Source: Parachlorella kessleri
Lineage: Eukaryota; Chlorophyta; Trebouxiophyceae; Chlorellales; Chlorellaceae
NCBI GenBank assembly: GCA_001598975.1
Contig: BBXU01002704.1
Coordinates: 1-49,070, forward strand
Direction: 5' to 3'
Length of the DNA stretch: 49,070 nt
The notes beneath the pieces were generated by a model. That model did no database searches and was not told the origin of the DNA. It saw only the letters and a program-made list of their open reading frames with translations. Position numbers and translations under genes: made by a program. Below, piece by piece: positions 34,301 through 44,800 of this stretch (its first letter is position 1; the number at the start of each line of letters is the position of its first letter).

Positions 34301-36890
34301 CGGCTCAGCCCTGCTGACAGGCGTGCAAGCGTTGCCAGCGGCGGGAGCGCCCTTGTGCGCTGTGCTGCGCTCAGCTGCTGTCCCTGCTGAGGGCTGGCGG
34401 CTTCGAGGGGTTTGAGGGGACGATCTAGTCTGAGGCGAGCCCTGCCGGCCCTCTTGCTGCTGCTCACGCTGGGCTAAGGTGCCGGTCGGAGCGGCCCCCG
34501 CCACATCAGCAGCACGTCTCACTGATACAGCAGGTTGCTCTGCATGGCACGAGTCAGCAGGGTTGCTGGTGATGTGTCACAGCTGGATAGCACAGCTTAG
34601 GCTGCAGAACAGTCTAGTCTGACTTGGGTGGCAGCAAAGGCTGACACAGCCACCTATACAAACAAGTCATAATTGTCAGCCAGGTTGTTGGTACTCAGAA
34701 ACAAGACACATCACAACCTACGACCAACTTTTCATCAGTGTGGCTGACCTGCACGTAGCCTCTGTTCTAATTACCTGGGGCATTCAACACTTGAACAGCA
34801 GAGACAGGAGTGCTTACCCACATTCTCTTGGCCATAAAGCCTGCAGCCCAGCTGTCCAGAACCCCCCCTTTCCCAGTGTTAGCCAGCTGTCCTCACTCAC
34901 CGCCTGAGCCGCTAGTTGATGCTTGCTTGAGCCGTGGGGATTGCCTTCGAGCCGGAACGCCCTCCTCGCCTTGCTGCTGCCGCTCTGGCTGCTGCCGGCC
35001 TTGCAAAGGTTGCTGGGCCGGATGTGCTTGTGCCGTCCCAGCCAGCCTAGCAATCTCGGCAGCAGGCGGAGCTGCTGCTACGGGCGATGCAGCCGCACCC
35101 GCATCGGGCACTGCAGCATAGTCTGCTGCTGCGCATGCTGCTGATGCCACTGGCAAAGCAGCAGGGCGCGGCGGCACGTGGAAGACTGGAGAGATGGAGA
35201 GCCGGGCCTCTCGTAGGTCCGGCTTTGGGGCAGGCAGCTCGGCTTCCTCCGCCTCGGGCTGCTCCCCCTCCCCTGGGCCCTGCTGGCGAAACTGTTGGAG
35301 GCTGTGACTGGTGGACATGGGAGAGGCCCCTTCTACCTGCTGGTCGCGGTGCTGTTGCTGCAGCGGTGGCTGCTGCCCTTGATCTGCTGCAGCAGCCCCG
35401 GCTTCGAGCTGTGGCGACTCTCCCCTGCCCTCCTCTTCCACAGGCTCCTGCTCAGGCCGCGGCAATTGCTGCTCTACCGCCCTTCTTAGCACAGCGGCTA
35501 GCGGGGCGCTGGGCGCAGCAGCCAGCTGGTGCTGCTGTTGCGGCGGCTCGGGCGCCACAACAGCAGCCTGTGGCAGCGGCTGGGCCTGCTGTGCATGCTG
35601 CCCAGGAGGCGGCTGATCCACAGCAGGCTGCTCGCCGCGGAAGGCTGCGATCTGGGGAAGCCCCACCGGCTCCTGGGCCGCGCCCGCTGCCGCGTTCAGC
35701 TGCATTGCCAGCGACAGCGGACGCGTGCGTACCGAGTCTGACCGCAGCGGTGGGCTGGGGCTCTTTATGATGCTGTCAAGCACGCTCTCAGAGCGCTGGG
35801 GGCGCTCGGAGCGCTGTGGTCCACCGCCGCGGGAGGCAGTGGCTGCCAGGCTCAGGCTGGTGACTGAGGGGCGGCCTGCTAGGAGGGCCCCGCCGCCGCT
35901 CCTGGCCGGCTGCTGAGTGGCTGTGGACACGGCAGGCTGAGCAGCACCCACCTGCCGAGGAATGCTGGCGCTGGTGAAGGGCCCCATGCCTATGGTGAAA
36001 GCCTGGGCTTGGGTGCTGGGAGCAGGCCGAGGATGCGCCTGCTCCTCCTCCTGCTGCTGCTGCTGCTCAGCAGCAGGCTTGCACTTGCCGGCGGCATTGC
36101 GGCAGGCGCTAGACTGCTGGCCCTGTGACAGCCGGGGACCCTCCTTGCTGGGCTGGCCTGGGGAGGCTGGGCCTTTGCTTGCGCTGCGCCCTCTCCGCGC
36201 AGCCTTTTGCACAGTCGGGGCATCACCACCCAAGGTAGCACCCTGCTGCTGCACTGCCTCCGCTGCCCTTACCGCTGTGGGTGGCGCAGGTGACTTGGAG
36301 ACGCCCCTGAGTTTCTTGGAGGGCGGCTGGGTGCTGCTGTCAATGGCCTGCTGGCTGGCACTCCTGGCCCTGCTGGAACGCCGTAGGTTAAGCGACTGGT
36401 TTTCCTGGTCTTGGCAGACAGCTGGGGTGGGCTCCCTAGAGGCCTCAGCAACAGCCCCGACCCTGCCGCGCTTCCGGCCGCTACCAGCGGCGGCGGTCGC
36501 AGCAACGGTGTCTAGGGAGGGTGTGGCAGCCTTGGTTGCTGGCCTGCCGTGTTTGCGGCCGCTGCCAGCTGCGGCAGTGGCAGCCACAGTGTCCAGGGAG
36601 GGGGTGGAGCCCCTGGCGGCAGCCTGCTGTGCTCCAGCCCGTGTTACCCGCTGGCTGCTACAGGGCTGCTGGGTATGGTTTTCAGCCTCAGGTGCTGGGG
36701 TGTTCTGCCTGTTGGGCTTGACCTGGTGGCCAGCGTGTGGCTTGGCAGCAGAAGCCTTGGGTGAGGTTAGCGTCTGGTTGCGGCGCTTTAGCTTCATGGC
36801 TTGCCTAGCCGGTCTGGGAGGAGAGAGGACCTCGTCGCTGTCGTAGCCTTCAAGCTGGATAGCAAATGACGAAAAGCAGCTGGCTGACAT
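28373..36890 (-). CDS. CDC6: CDC6, AAA+ ATPase of replication licensing, with a long disordered N-terminus
   Basis: Thirteen minus-strand exons: 36890-34901, 34539-34244, 33893-33737, 33328 to about 33029, 32755-32417, 32027-31870, 31597-31445, 30988-30710, 30455-30395, 30105-30011, 29780-29580, 29071-28955 and 28441-28373. All phases close to about 1404 residues; only the 33029 donor is uncertain. Conserved parts in order: CRDREV-LIDGIL, Walker A GLPGTGKS, INCMTLSDPQ, Walker B VVVLDEIDGLL, sensor 1 LVLVGIANDLNLVHKIMP, the PFTPYQ-YQVSRLLQQRL block, FDPRAVEMCARK and sensor 2 GDMRLAL. The winged-helix part follows with LPPQQQLIMCAVAKLL and ISMGQLYEVFTLLC. CDC6 loads MCM helicase onto origin-bound ORC in G1. 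Known homologues are about 500-600 residues. Here exon 1 adds 663 mostly disordered residues with basic GRKxGR motifs and SP sites, and a further ~70-residue linker lies before Walker B. ORC1 is unlikely because no BAH or PHD domain is seen. Confidence 0.92.
28869..28954 (-). repeat. Two extra copies of the CDC6 exon 12 donor
   Basis: On the minus strand the exon end coding RRVTMK plus donor GTAAGCCC is followed by two further copies. The first alternative donor leaves the exon ending at 28922 and adds 33 bases, or 11 codons, in frame. The second adds a further 53 bases and shifts the frame. Confidence 0.85.
31640..31700 (-). repeat. Upstream copy of the CDC6 exon 7 start
   Basis: On the minus strand a TGCAG acceptor followed by GCCAACCTGGCAGGCATGAA and GCCCCACCA imitates the true exon start at 31597 (GCCCACCCAGCC then GGCATGAAGCCCCACCA). 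It includes the following TTCACCCC stretch. The copy lies about 90 bases upstream in transcription order. Confidence 0.75.
32090..32165 (-). repeat. Diverged copy of the CDC6 exon 6 start
   Basis: The sequence around GCCCGCGTGCCT and its flanks repeats the acceptor side of exon 6 (32027) with about 20-30% change. The TGCAG acceptor has become CGTAG. Confidence 0.55.
36470..36610 (-). repeat. Internal repeat in CDC6 exon 1
   Basis: Two tandem units in the N-terminal region code for TPSLDTVAATAAAGSGRKHG and the same with GRKRGR, 22-26 residues apart. The GRKxGR cores resemble short DNA-binding AT-hook-type basic patches, which is an inference from composition only. Confidence 0.75.
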
Positions 36891-38897
36891 CGCTTACTCG
36901 CCCGCTGGGCAACCTGCAGTACGTTAAGCACGGTTACATGCTCAGTTTTTCCTATGACATATAGCCGTGGAATGTGGCCACACCTCATGTCAACCCAGGG
37001 CCCAGTCAGGACCAACGCACCTTCGCTCGTTCCTTTCATGACTCCGAACCCTTGAGGCAAGGCAAGGCGCGCTATTAGCTTGGTCTGTAGAAGGAGGGGT
37101 TCAGCCTCGTGTATACACTTGAAACTTTGCACGACAAACGGCCCCACTTCAAACCTTCCCGCCTTCCATACCAGCCTTTTCACCAAGTCCCCTGCCATCC
37201 CCTCTTCATCGCTTGTTGATAGGTCCGACCTAGACACTGAAGTGGTCTAACTGCCTGCAGTGCTCGCTTGTCTTGTTTGGGGGTTGCACCACCCTGTACG
37301 GCCCTGCGTACATGTGTGTCACCAAGCTGTCACAGTCGTTGCCATCACCAGCCTTAACAGCCCATATTGACTCCCTCAGTCATTATGTATCAAACCATAC
37401 AGCATGCCAGCACTGCTGCACTGCCTGCAACCTGGAGTACCCATGGGTTGGTCACTGCTTGACTTGCACCCTGGTGCCAACACTGCCACCCACTCTCCAA
37501 TTGCGCGGTGTGCAGAGCTTGAGAGGGGCCCTAGACCGGTCGTCCGCCCCGCATTAGAGACCTTGTCACTTTCCATACTGCTAGACTTGACACTAAGTGG
37601 GCCAGCGTGCCTTGCAAAACAGTTAGCCCCTGCAGACCTCATACCTTATGATTCCCACGCCTGTCTATGCTGCTGGCAAGTCGGCAGGCACCAGCAACAG
37701 CATCCTCTTTCCACGCTGCTTCCTCCTTAATGTGTGCATGTGGGTCTGAACCACCCTTGTGACCTTCAGCGAGTCGGGAGGAGCAGGCAGCAAAACCACT
37801 GCCAGCATCCACTATGAACTGAGGTTGCTTGGCGGATCAGGTCAGCCTTAACGCCTCCAGTAACTGACTCAGACTGCCTTTGACTAGCAATTCAGTGGGT
37901 TGTTCACATGCCTGAAGAAACCGCTACGGCTTGAGTTTGAAAGCCCTCCCTTCCACGATGCCAGCAGCATGCTTGTGTTTATCTTAGAACCCAAGGCTTG
38001 CCAAACTCCTTGTGGGCCTCCGCTGCTGCTGACCACGTAGTTCCACCCCATTGTCACCCTATTTAGACAGATTAATCACATCAAATCGCTGTTGAAGTCG
38101 CACAGAAGCCTAGGGAGCCCAGTGCATCCCCAGTGCGACCAATAGTCGTGGGGCCCAGAAGTCAGTGTCCAGCAAGCAGAAATTGTGAGCTTGATGGCAA
38201 TGGGCAGTAATTCAGAGACCTTAGGGCACACTGGAATGTGAGCTTTTGCACTGCTGGATTAACAAGCGCCCCCATGTGGATGCACTTACAGGTACCCCGC
38301 AATCAGTGTACCACACTCTGACAGCGACGTGAGGCTTTCTAACACTCTGACCCCCAGGATAAAAGGGAGCCTTGCTCTAGTCAAAGTGGCCCAGCGGTTG
38401 AGTTCACACAACATCTGACAACGTGGAGATGGCTGGGATCAACCCTTTCTCAGGCTCTCACATGCGGGGAGACTTTGCTTTCTATTGATAAAGATCAAGC
38501 TAAAGGCCGAAAGGCCGACTATTGGGCTTGTCAAGTCCCCCGTAGTATTCGTGACAGCTGCCGAAGGACAGCACTGATTCCTGTCATGCAAAGCAGGGCA
38601 CCTCAGTCCCTCCAAAAAGATTTCCGCAAGGTTTGCGTAATCCTGCTTGAAGGCGGTGTTGATCAGGCACGCGGCTGAACACCCGTCGCATACCTTGAGC
38701 CGAGGTGTTGGCAGAGGTACTGATCGCGGCCTGACTTGTTGGCAGCAATGCAAGGAGCGGCCTTTGTTTGTAGAAAATCAGCTAGTTGAGAACGGCTGAT
38801 CAGCTCTAGTGCAGACACCGTGCGCTGCCAATACCTGGCAGCGCTCGTGGCCAGTGGTGCAGAGGCTAGTGGCGCAGTACGGTGACAGGCCGCCAGC
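36891..38897. promoter_or_regulatory. Divergent intergenic region between CDC6 and the flippase gene
   Basis: About 2 kb separates the two divergent start codons, so both promoters and 5' UTRs should lie here. I see no clear TATA box or known operator. A minus-strand frame open from about 37237 overlaps the CDC6 start and could be a leader ORF, but it has no recognisable domain. The base composition is closer to introns than to exons. Confidence 0.4.
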
Positions 38898-41800
38898 ATG
38901 AAGCCAAACACCTCGGCGCTTCGGGTGGATGTGCCAGATGACGACTCCAACCCCGCAACACCAGCCCAGCCTGAGGCCCTGGGCCCAGAACCTAGCTCAA
39001 GGTCTCGGCCCAAGTACAGCCCTGGGGCACTGTTTGCCACGGCGGCAGCCAAAATCGGCCTGGGCTCCCGTCCCGGCAGCAAGCAGGCGGGGCACGGGCA
39101 TGGGGTGCAGCGGGACAGCGTGAATCCGCTTTCACGGGCAGCGCACGCAGCCAGCTACCGCCGCTCTATAGAGTTGAATGAGCAGCTGCCGGAGGTGGCG
39201 AAGGCGAAGGCAGCACCGAAGAGAAGGTCCATTCGGGAGTCCTTTTTGAAGGCAGTGAAGATTAAGGGCAAGAAAGGAGCGGCCAAGTCGGAACAGAATG
39301 TGAGTAAGCTCGCTGCCCTGTCGTGGTGGGGTTGCCAGGGAGGGCGGTTTATATGATGTGCGGCGCTGGCCGGGGCACAGGCTAATGTGCGTAGGCTTGG
39401 CGACACAGTCCAGGGCTGGTTGAGCTAGCTCTTCCGTTCCCACCAGATGGTAATTGGTGTTCCCCTTTGTAGCCTATAGCGCACAGGCAAGTAAGCGGCC
39501 TCACGTGTGTGGATTTCCCTCTCTGTCTGTGTCGCTGCTAGCAGTGACCGCTCCTGAGAACCTGCACCATGTACTAGAGGCATGATGGGCATAGTCATCT
39601 TCACACCTGTTGTATGGCGTTCCTTTTACCTCCACCTTGGCTGCCTGCAGCTGACAGTACAGGAAGATGTGCGGCTGGTGAGCCACAACGACGGACCCCT
39701 GGAGGAGTTTGAGACCAACAGGGTTGTGACCTCTAAGTATAACGTGGTCACCTTCCTGCCGCGGTTCCTGTTTGAGATGTTCAGCCGCGCCGCTTACCTG
39801 TACTTCCTGCTCCAGGTGCGACATGGACTGCAGGCACATGTATTCAGGGAGGCTGGAGTGGCTCCCTTGGTTGATGATGTCTTGCAGCACAGCGCCAGAT
39901 GATACTGTAACACGGTATAACTTGCAAAATGTTCGTCCCATGGTTGGATCTCATTGCACGTGCTTATTTACTCCCCAGGCGGTAAGGTTAGTTTGCAAGG
40001 AATACCGTCAGTCGTGGCTGCCAACTTGCTTTTTTGGGAGGCAGACATGGCCAGTTGCGCATGCCCGCAAGGGTGACGAGTAGCTGTGAGACTGCAATGG
40101 ACTAGCCGCTGTGCAGGCTGCCCTCTCCTGGTGGAGCGTGGTGTCTCCCTTTGGGGGTGTGGGTTCCACGGCTGCGCTGGTGTTTGTGCTGGTGGTGGCG
40201 GGCGTGAAGGCGGTGTGGGAGGACACCAAGCGGCACCAGGAGGACAAGAGGATGAACACCAGCATCACCCACAAAGTCAATGCCGATGGTGAGGCTTTGC
40301 TCTGCCACATGGCCACTTGCGGGTGGAGCGTGCATAGGGGCAAAGGCATGTGGGAGAGCCGAATAGAGCCCCGCGCTGGCGCCAGTGTGTACAGGGCAAA
40401 TGTCATGGGCAGCATTTGAGGCATCAGATTCGAGGCTCCATTTTCCACAGCTGGGCTTCGTCAGGTGGCTGGCAAAGCCGCCTCATTACCTTGCCAGCAT
40501 CCGGTAGGCTTCCGTGGGGCCTTGCGTGCCCTGTCATTTTGCGACGCGACTGGAGTAACTTTGCTGCGGAGCTGTGACAGTGCAGGCAGTGTGTTGTGGG
40601 AGGAAAAGTGATATGTGATATTAGGTGTGGAGGTCTAGCTCGAAGGACATGGGGTGAGAAGCCGTGCTGAGGGGCACCCTGGTCCTGGCTTGCGCGTCAA
40701 TTGCAGGCAGCGTGACGGATATGGCTTGGACAGATGTCAAAGTAGGGGACTTCCTCATGGTGAAAGACGACGAGCTGTTCCCAGCAGACATGGTCTGCAT
40801 CTATTCCGCGCTGCCAGACAAGGTGAGCCGCGTCAGCAGGCCACTTCGCAGTTGCTTAATCAAGCATGCAACTGATCGTCCAGGGCGCGGCGCCTGACAT
40901 TGAGAAAGCAATTTTGCGTTTAGCTGCCAGGACGCCGTACCGGTTCGCAAATTGACTGTCTTTGCCGAAGCGCAAGGACCTAAACAGCCAAGTTTTTCGC
41001 GAGCTAATTTTAAGTAAGGTTTGTATTTGCACATGAGGTGGAGGTTATCTGGAGGCACTGCTGCGTTATTGTACTCATGGTTGTGGCTTGAATTCGTGGC
41101 GCTGCAGGTTTGCTTCATCAAGACGACTAACCTGGACGGGGAGACCAACCTCAAGATCAGGCGTCCCATGGACCTCAAGGGGGTGCAGGTGGGGAGCGCC
41201 TCAATCACCGGGGTGTGGGTCCGGAATGCCTGTGTGGAATTGGGGTGGTGCAGGCCCTCAGCTGTCACCATTTTTAATTTCTCAAGCTGGGGTAGATCAC
41301 GGCTTTGGATCCGAGAGTGCTTCGATCCTAGGACATGGCAGAGTATCTGTAGCCAGGGCGAGGTGAAGACCTGCCAAAGCCACTGATATTGCAAGCTCCC
41401 TCCCGACCCACTGACAATGGTGTCAAGCAGCCAAGGCCTGCAAAATCACGCTCACAGCCACCAGCTGCCCTTGTAAGGACTCTGACGAGGTTCACGGCCA
41501 GCCGTCCAAAGTGTGACTCCGATGGTTGTTGGCAGGTGGATGACGTCAAGGCAGCCATGGACCTGCGGTTCACCCTCACAACGGAGCTGCCCAACCGGAA
41601 CCTACACAAGTTCCGCGGCAAGCTGTCCCTGAAGGTGACCCCCGAGCAGGAGCAGCAGCTGCAGCAGGAGGGGCTGTCCCCAGCAGTAGCCACGCTGCTG
41701 CCAGCGGGGGAGATCCCGGCGCCCATCCCTGAGAACGGTGTGCGGGTCTGATGGCTGGGTGGTGTGTCCGGGTGGGTGGCTGGGGCGCAGGCGGGGAGGG

Positions 41801-44800
41801 CGGGCGGCAACTTTTGCAGCGTTTGGGTCGGGCAAGGGCGGGGAGGGCGGCAGCATTAGTGCAAGTGGTGGAGTTTGACGCACGCGGGAAGGGCTGCGAC
41901 AACTGCTGCAAGATGGGGTTGGGGTAGGCATGCTGCAGGGACAGGGCAAGTGTAGACAGTGCGTGTAAGACATGCTATGAAGGCAGCCTCCCTGGGCGCA
42001 AGCAAACCGGCTGTGCGCTGTCGTGCCGAGCCCGCAGACAAGACTGGCATGCCTGGTTGGAGTGAAGGTGTGGTGTTGCATTGCAAGGCTCCATGCTCAG
42101 TAAACATGAGCAGTACACGCAAGACTGCTGTTGGTGCCTGCTCGTAGGCACCGACGGCATGCCCGGCCGCAGTGGGCACGACATAGTCCGAGAGAGTCCC
42201 GAGGCGTTGCTGCGCGGCAGCGTGCGCACACCCTCCCACCTGCCGGTGCCTGCAGGCAAGGACGACATGCCTGGGCATGGTGGCGACATTACCCGCGAGA
42301 GCCCTGTAACCATGAGCGAGATGCTGCTGCGCGGCTGCATGCTCAAGAACAGCCACTACGTGGTTGGCATGGTGGTGTACACGGGCAGGGAGTCGCGCAT
42401 CCAGATGAACTCCTCCCACACCCCGCTCAAAGTTGGTGAGTGCTACAAGCTCTCGCTCTACTCCTTGTAGACATCTGCACTTGTGGTCGATGCCGGGCTG
42501 ATGTCGCCATGCGCGCTTGATAAGGAACTCTGTGCAGGATGGTTCGTTTCCTGGGTTGTTGGCAAGCTGTCGATCAATGCCAGCGTTTCATGCCCAGGAG
42601 TCTGTGGTCTCAGTAGCGCTTGGTCAATACCTCAGCCTACTCCTTCTCGGTGCTCTCTCTGGCTGCACCCGCTGCCCCAACCTGCACATCGGTTTGGTTT
42701 GTATGCTCGAGGACTTGCTATAACCAGGTGCCTAGCGTGCAAGGTTGATGCCTTGCTGGACTTCTGTAGACTCTAGATTATGCACGCTGACCTGACATGC
42801 GCATTTCAAATGCATCCAACTTTGCTCGGCCGTTCAGTGCACCGAAAGCTGAGCTCCGACCTGCTTGCCTGTGGTGCAGGCTCCTTTGACCGCTTCCTCA
42901 ACCTGCAAATCAGCCTGGTCATCTTCATGCAAATCGCCATGGCGCTGTTCTGCGCGATCGCCAACTACATCTGGCAGAAGACGGAGGGCAAGAAGCACTA
43001 TTACCTGGCACTTAACTACGACACCCAGGTGGGCCACTTTTGTGGCATGGGGTCGCAACAGATGCCCAACAGTGCAGTACCTGGCACTGAACTGACACGC
43101 AGTTGGGCCACTTGTGTGCCAGTTGGGCCTTATCAAACTTCCCAAATCCCGCTCACATAAGTGTATAACCTGTACGGGCCCTGAATAAACCGCTCTGGAG
43201 GACGCCCCTTGTAGTGGGCATCCTCTTCAGCCCACCTGAGCTTCTCTCTGGCCACTCCTGGCTGGCAGAAAGCACCGCGGAACTACCTTTAAGGCATTTG
43301 CTTGTGTGTGTCAGCATCCTGCCAGCTTGCCTGCCACCCCTCCTCCCAGTGTTCCCTCACTGCAGGGCATCCCCTTCAGCTGGGGCCACCTTCTCTGTGG
43401 CCATTCCTGGCTAATGGAAAGCTCCGCATTACCTCTGCTTCAGTATCCTGCCAGCGGCCTGCCAACCCTTCTCCCAATGCTCCCCCGCTGCAGGGCATCC
43501 CCTCCAGCTGGGTGGCCCACCTTCCATGTGGCCATTCCTGGCTGGTAGAATGCTCCACACTACCGTTGCACCAGTCCCACAAGATACTGCCCCGCTGCAG
43601 AGCATCTACTCCAGCTGGGTCACTTGTGCATCAGCATCCTGCCGGCTTGCCCGCCACTCATAGCATATAGTGTTCCCCCGCTGCAGGGCATCTACTCCAG
43701 CTGGGTGGCGCAGATCTGCATCAACTTCCTGACGTTCTGGATCCTGCTGTCCTACCTGGTGCCCATCTCCCTATTCGTCACCATGGAGATTGTCAAGTTT
43801 TGGCAGGTAAATAGTATACCATCTTTAATAACAGATTAGTGAATTATGTTTTGTCACCATGGAGATTGTTAAGTTCTAGCAGGTAAGGACTGCTTGTGGT
43901 GCCAGCACGGGTTGGGGGGTATGCAATGCTGCTGCGCCCTGCTGTCCTACCGAGTGCCCAGCTCCCTCTCGGTCACCCTGGAGATGAGCGAGGCTTTTTC
44001 GGTAGTGTCATGCTATGGACTACATAATGAGTTGACAGACTATGTGACCTTTTGCTCCTTACCACGCATCTGGCCAGCTTTGGCAGGTCGCATTGCCTGC
44101 ATGATTCATGGGAGGGTGCCTCAGCTGGTAGCACCTGACAGCATTTCCACGGAGTTCAAAGATGCTCGCTCGTTGGACATCTGGCTGCCACACGACCACA
44201 GGTCGTATCATCAACTTCCGATTATGCCATTATAGAGGCTAGAGATGTCCGCAAAGTTTTTGTTTAGCCACATTTGCCCTCGGGCACAAGGCTGTCAGCG
44301 GGAGTGACAGCCAGGTGACTCATTCCATTACTAGCCACCCCTGCAGGGTTTTGTCTTCATCAACTTTGACCCTCACATGAGGGATCCCAAGACTGGGGAC
44401 CACGCCCGCTGCCGCAACTCGGGCTTGAATGAGGACCTTGGCAAGGTGAGAGCAAAGTTTTTCTTATCAATTCTATTTCTTCGTTTATACGGATTGGTAG
44501 CCCTACGTGGGACCTGGCCAACGGAGCTAAAGTGCCCCCTTCTGAAGACCTGGGCAAGGTGATATCAGATTCTTTTCTCCAGTGCATGGACTGGTAGACC
44601 TGTATGGAACCTGCACCCGAAGCCCAGGTTGCGCCCCTCTGAGGACCTTGGCAAGCTGGCAAGCTGAAAGCGTTTCTTCACCCTCGTCAAGAGTACTCAG
44701 TATACCTGGGGTGAGCATATATCTAACGATGACATCCAAGTCCTGGGGCATTAGAGCCACGTATTGCCTAGTGATGAGGCCCTTGACAAAGTGGATGCCA

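Noticed and set aside
35962..36846. 294-codon plus-strand open frame
   Set aside because: It is antisense to CDC6 exon 1 and reads as Leu/Cys/Ala-rich shadow sequence.
28373..36890. ORC1 as the identity of the minus-strand AAA+ gene
   Set aside because: No BAH or PHD domain is seen, and the order and wording of the motifs through the winged helix fit CDC6 better.
43240..43680. A small satellite array
   Set aside because: The repeated units are copies of the start of flippase exon 9 with its acceptor, so they are better described as junction duplications.
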